Source: Chitinophagaceae bacterium
GTDB lineage: Bacteria; Bacteroidota; Bacteroidia; Chitinophagales; Chitinophagaceae
Reading direction: 5' to 3'
Length of the DNA stretch: 7,964 nt
NCBI GenBank assembly: GCA_003136915.1
Contig: PLEB01000403.1
Location: forward strand, 1 to 7,964
The position numbers were made by a program, and so were the translations under genes. Below, in pieces: positions 6,057-7,964 of this stretch (its first letter is position 1; each line of letters opens with the position of its first letter). The notes under the pieces are model-generated. The model made no database searches. It was not told the DNA's origin and worked only from the letters and a program-made list of their open reading frames with translations.

Positions 6057-6140
6057 ATGGCACCTCTTGCGGCTGCTGTTCTTTCTACAAGCGTAGGGGG
6101 TGAGAATGAGTCCTCTTGGTTCCATATTTGGATGGCATGA
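6057..6140 (+). CDS. Very short ORF (27 codons), doubtful
   Basis: ATG at 6057 follows the A-rich stretch AATAACAAC. The product begins M-A-P-L-A-A-A-V-L-S-T-S-V-G-G and ends W-F-H-I-W-M-A. The hydrophobic start and the Gly-Gly pair recall peptide leaders, but there is no neighbouring maturation or export gene. It overlaps the next short frame (6106-6198) in another register, and at most one of them is likely to be real. Confidence 0.12.
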   Translation: MAPLAAAVLSTSVGGENESSWFHIWMA

Positions 6141-6198
6141 GGCGAAGGTAATGCTAAAAGAAAATCGCTTATATCGTACCTTGGAAAATAAACTCTAA
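6106..6198 (+). CDS. Possible 30-residue ORF with strong Shine-Dalgarno
   Basis: ATG at 6106 is preceded by AGGGGGTGA (6095-6103), which matches the full anti-SD complement AGGAGGTGA except for one G-U wobble and sits at ideal spacing. This is the best ribosome binding site in the window, although Bacteroidota rarely rely on one. The product starts M-S-P-L-G-S-I-F-G-W-H-E and is basic toward its end (L-K-E-N-R-L-Y-R). The TAA at 6196-6198 is four bases before the ATG of the 82-residue gene, an arrangement compatible with coupling. I recognise no homologue; it may be chance. Confidence 0.3.
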   Translation: MSPLGSIFGWHEAKVMLKENRLYRTLENKL

Positions 6199-6202
6199 GT
6201 AT

Positions 6203-6451
6203 ATGGAAAAAATTGTGGATGAAAACTTGAATACCCTAAAATACGGGGTTCACATTTCGAAAGGATCAGAAGGGAAGGAAATTTGGATAATAAGAAAAAT
6301 AATACAACAAGATCACAAGGCTGAAATTGCAAGGGATATTTTCATTACTGGTTATACGGGAACTTCACAAAAGACGGTTTCTATCGAAGATCTAATTGAT
6401 GAGGATTGGTTTTTGTTGGACGAAAAGGATATTGGAGAATTAAAACATTAA
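6203..6451 (+). CDS. Small protein of unknown function with C-terminal LIDEDWF motif
   Basis: The product is 82 residues, soluble, with no signal or membrane segment and an acidic C-terminal half. Alternating hydrophobic strands are suggested by E-I-W-I-I-R-K-I-I and D-I-F-I-T-G-Y. The ending V-S-I-E-D-L-I-D-E-D-W-F (59-70) parallels V-F-S-T-S-N-L-L-S-E-D-W-W in the 73-residue product at 1060-1281, and recalls the D-L-L-A-x-D-W end of DUF2829-type small domains. Outside that block the two are too short and diverged to call homologous by eye. The start is ATG at 6203, four bases after the stop of a possible 30-codon ORF. The gene is AT-rich and stands alone before a structured 3' region and the tRNA terminator. 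The function is unknown. Confidence 0.65.
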   Translation: MEKIVDENLNTLKYGVHISKGSEGKEIWIIRKIIQQDHKAEIARDIFITGYTGTSQKTVSIEDLIDEDWFLLDEKDIGELKH

Positions 6452-6475
6452 ACTATTAGAAAACCGGGCGAAAAT

Positions 6476-6495
6476 TAGTCCACCTAAATGGATTA
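6476..6495 (+). other. Stem-loop downstream of the 82-residue gene
   Basis: TAGTCCA (6476-6482) pairs with TGGATTA (6489-6495) with one G-U, loop CCTAAA. It is flanked by CCGG-containing sequences on both sides that could extend the fold. It lies 25 nt after the stop at 6451. There is no U-tract, so it is not a standard intrinsic terminator. Confidence 0.3.
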
Positions 6496-6555
6496 TAGGC
6501 CGGGAATTGCAGGTCAAGAAGGCCACATTAATTCAAAGATTTATTATCCAGCTAT

Positions 6556-6585
6556 AAAAACAAAAAACCGGTAAGAACCGGTTTT
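6556..6585 (-). terminator. Intrinsic terminator of tRNA-Arg
   Basis: A perfect 9-bp stem AAAACCGGT / ACCGGTTTT (6564-6572 and 6577-6585) has a four-base loop. On the minus strand it is followed by a T-tract, TTTTTTGTTTTT, running from within the stem to 6556. It starts 66 nt after the tRNA 3' end. On the plus strand the run is only TTTT then CCCC, so it should act mainly for the tRNA. Confidence 0.85.
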
Positions 6586-6651
6586 CCCCTTTAGATTTTG
6601 TCCGTAAATTTGTCCGTGACCCTCTGAAACTCAATAGGGGCGCGGGCTGTG

Positions 6652-6725
6652 TGACCCCGTCAGGATTCAAACCTGAAACCTTTTGATCCGTAGTCAAATG
6701 CTCTATTCAATTGAGCTACGGGGCC
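6652..6725 (-). tRNA. tRNA-Arg (anticodon ACG)
   Basis: The gene is 74 nt and the CCA end is not encoded. Acceptor GGCCCCG / CGGGGTC with one G-U and discriminator A; D-stem GCTC/GAGC with loop AATTGAATA; anticodon stem TTTGA/TCAAA with loop CTACGGA, giving ACG at 34-36 (A34 would be converted to inosine); variable loop AGGTT; T-stem TCAGG/CCTGA with loop TTTGAAT. It reads CGN arginine codons. The G19-C56 tertiary pair is replaced by A19-U56, and the Levitt pair is A15-U48. It has its own upstream -7 box and downstream terminator and is divergent from the permease gene. Confidence 0.96.
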
Positions 6726-6744
6726 ATTTTTTACCGTTGCAAAA

Positions 6745-6761
6745 CAAGCATTTTATGCTTG
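6745..6761. repeat. Inverted repeat in the tRNA-Arg leader
   Basis: CAAGCAT (6745-6751), spacer TTT, ATGCTTG (6755-6761) is a perfect 7-bp dyad. It falls between the -7 box and the tRNA 5' end, so it would form a hairpin in the precursor about 19 nt before the RNase P cut site, or act as a protein site in the divergent region. Confidence 0.55.
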
Positions 6762-6771
6762 CCAAGGGCGG

Positions 6772-6779
6772 CAAATATA
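6772..6779 (-). promoter_or_regulatory. Bacteroidota-type -7 box for tRNA-Arg
   Basis: On the minus strand the sequence reads TATATTTG, an exact match to the Bacteroidota primary sigma -7 consensus TAnnTTTG, about 46 bases upstream of the tRNA 5' end. The -33 region is a run of T (TTTTTT) at suitable distance; a clear TTG is not present. Confidence 0.5.
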
Positions 6780-6810
6780 ACGGATAAATTTTTAAGGAAA
6801 AAACTGTATC

Positions 6811-6826
6811 GTTGCTCCTCAGCAAC
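6811..6826. repeat. Short hairpin before the permease start
   Basis: GTTGCT (6811-6816), loop CCTC, AGCAAC (6821-6826), a perfect 6-bp stem ending 11 bases before the permease ATG. It could affect ribosome access or simply be chance; there is no U-tract. A weak promoter candidate (TTG at 6759-6761, TAAATTTT at 6785-6792) lies upstream of it. Confidence 0.4.
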
Positions 6827-6837
6827 CTGGCAGAGCA

Positions 6838-7964
6838 ATGAAATCCACGACGCTCATTTCAGCAAATAAAATTCGCAAACTCGGCCGGATCCCGCTGGCA
6901 GCGGTTATTTTTTTTACCGTTTCAGGAGGCCCCTATGGAATTGAACCTTTGCTAGGCTATGGAGGCAGTTGGGCAATCCCACTCCTGTTCATCGTTCCCT
7001 TGCTTTGGGATATTCCCTGCATCCTTACTGTTTTGGAGCTGAACAGCATGATGCCAGTAGAAGGTGGTTATTACGAATGGGTGAAAGCTGGTCTCGGTCT
7101 GCGCTGGGCTTTTTATGAAGGCTGGTGGACCTGGCTTTACACTTTCGTGGACCTCGCCATCTATCCGGTATTCTTAGTTGAATATGCTGCTTTTTTCTTT
7201 CCCGATATTCACAACTATAAAATGCCCGTCTTTCTTGCGGTCATCTGGATCAACGCTGCGCTCAATATCCGGGGGATCGTTCCGGTTGGAAGATCCGCTC
7301 TTGTTTTATCGGTGATCGTGATCATCCCATTTCTCCTGCTTTTTCTTACTGGCTCGATTCATCCGCTGCATGCAGGTCCATTAAAACTGGCCGCACCAAC
7401 TGGTTTCTCTCCTTTCAGTATGGCACTTTTTACTATCATGTGGAATTATATCGGTTGGGATAATGCCACTACTTATGCAGGCGAAGTGAGGCGCCCGGTT
7501 AAATCATACCTGTTTTCCATCCTCCTGGCTTTTTCATCCATTTATCTTATTTATATCGCGATGGTCTGGCTGGCGATTCGCTCGGGGATTTCGACAGAAA
7601 TACTTTCAGATAAAGGAATTCCGTACCTGGGTGAGTTAATGGGTGGAAAATGGCTGGGCGCACTTCTTTCTTTTGCAGGCATGGCCAGCATGCTCGGAAT
7701 TTTTATTGCTGTGCTTCTTTCGGTTTCACGTGTGCCAGCAGTTATGGGGAAGGATCGTTTGCTGCCCGCTGTTTTCACCAGAACACATTCCAAATACCAA
7801 ACGCCTTATATATCCATTATTGTTTGCGCAGTCGTGGTCAGTTTTTTGGTCATGTGGCCCCTGGGTGACCTGCTGGTGATCGATATCGCTCTCTATGGTG
7901 CAGGCCTCTCCCTCGAATTCATTGCACTAATCCATCTCAGAAAAAAAGCACCCGGATTTCCCCG
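6838..7964 (+). CDS. APC-family amino acid/polyamine permease, 3' truncated by the window edge
   Basis: The frame is open from ATG 6838 through the last base, giving 375 residues of a protein that in this family is usually about 430-480 long with 12 membrane helices; about nine helices are seen. The first helix carries V-S-G-G-P-Y-G-I-E (28-36), the substrate- and ion-binding unwound segment of APC transporters. The form S-G-G-P-x-G-x-E is that of the plant and trypanosomatid polyamine transporter (PUT/POT1) subgroup. Helix 6 has W-N-Y-I-G-W-D-N (202-209), followed by T-Y-A-G-E-V-R-R-P, again the pattern of that subgroup. It should be an inner-membrane secondary transporter of amino acids or polyamines; the exact substrate is open. 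No strong Shine-Dalgarno is present. It is divergent from tRNA-Arg across 112 bp. Confidence 0.92.
   Translation, partial: MKSTTLISANKIRKLGRIPLAAVIFFTVSGGPYGIEPLLGYGGSWAIPLLFIVPLLWDIPCILTVLELNSMMPVEGGYYEWVKAGLGLRWAFYEGWWTWLYTFVDLAIYPVFLVEYAAFFFPDIHNYKMPVFLAVIWINAALNIRGIVPVGRSALVLSVIVIIPFLLLFLTGSIHPLHAGPLKLAAPTGFSPFSMALFTIMWNYIGWDNATTYAGEVRRPVKSYLFSILLAFSSIYLIYIAMVWLAIRSGISTEILSDKGIPYLGELMGGKWLGALLSFAGMASMLGIFIAVLLSVSRVPAVMGKDRLLPAVFTRTHSKYQTPYISIIVCAVVVSFLVMWPLGDLLVIDIALYGAGLSLEFIALIHLRKKAPGFP

Noticed and set aside
6057..6140. Double-glycine peptide precursor (RiPP or bacteriocin) suggested by V-G-G then E-N-E-S-S-W-F-H-I-W
   Set aside because: No modification enzyme, peptidase-transporter or immunity gene is present in the window, and the frame is only 27 codons long and overlaps another frame.
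7551..7879. Open frames at 7551-7793 (minus), 7643-7879 and 7650-7868 (plus)
   Set aside because: All lie inside the permease gene, whose frame is continuous from 6838 to the window end with conserved APC motifs.

Overview
The window looks like chromosomal DNA of a member of the Bacteroidota, possibly near the Chitinophagales or Sphingobacteriales. The support is indirect: moderate to low GC content, A-rich leaders with almost no Shine-Dalgarno sequences, one exact TAnnTTTG -7 box upstream of the tRNA gene, an SGNH hydrolase of a type common in that phylum, and a Bacteroidota-like lipoprotein. The placement is an inference. I see no phage genes, transposase, CRISPR array or recognisable defence system.

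Layout. (1) Positions 1-861 hold the 3' part of a tandem SGNH/GDSL hydrolase gene. (2) Positions 1060-1281 encode a small protein whose C-terminus reads L-L-S-E-D-W-W. It converges on, and overlaps by stop codon, a minus-strand operon of two paralogous short-chain dehydrogenases (3018 to 1278). The downstream SDR has a signal-peptide-like N-terminus. The upstream SDR is preceded by a 29-codon proline-rich short frame whose TGA overlaps its ATG. (3) On the plus strand, 3161-4527 encodes a lipoprotein and an internally duplicated 8-TM DoxX-like protein. (4) Positions 4528-5020 hold a perfect inverted repeat and two very small membrane proteins (33 and 64 residues). (5) Minus-strand genes at 5037-5979 encode a coiled-coil, tail-anchored protein with 21-bp tandem repeats and an isoprenylcysteine-methyltransferase-like membrane protein in AT-rich DNA. 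(6) Positions 6057-6451 hold possible short ORFs and a second small protein with the L-I-D-E-D-W-F ending. (7) A minus-strand tRNA-Arg(ACG) has its own promoter and terminator and is divergent from an APC-family amino acid/polyamine permease that runs off the right edge.

How the genes relate. The only clear functional unit is the SDR pair, probably co-transcribed and possibly translationally coupled to the short upstream frame. The rest looks like a mosaic of envelope and membrane functions (lipoprotein, DoxX-like, small TM proteins, tail-anchored coiled coil, methyltransferase-like, permease) in short transcription units. Nothing here amounts to a demonstrable new multi-gene system. The best leads are the A19-U56 replacement in the tRNA, the short upstream frame of the SDR operon, the signal-peptide SDR, the repeat-expanded coiled coil, and the two small E-D-W proteins.
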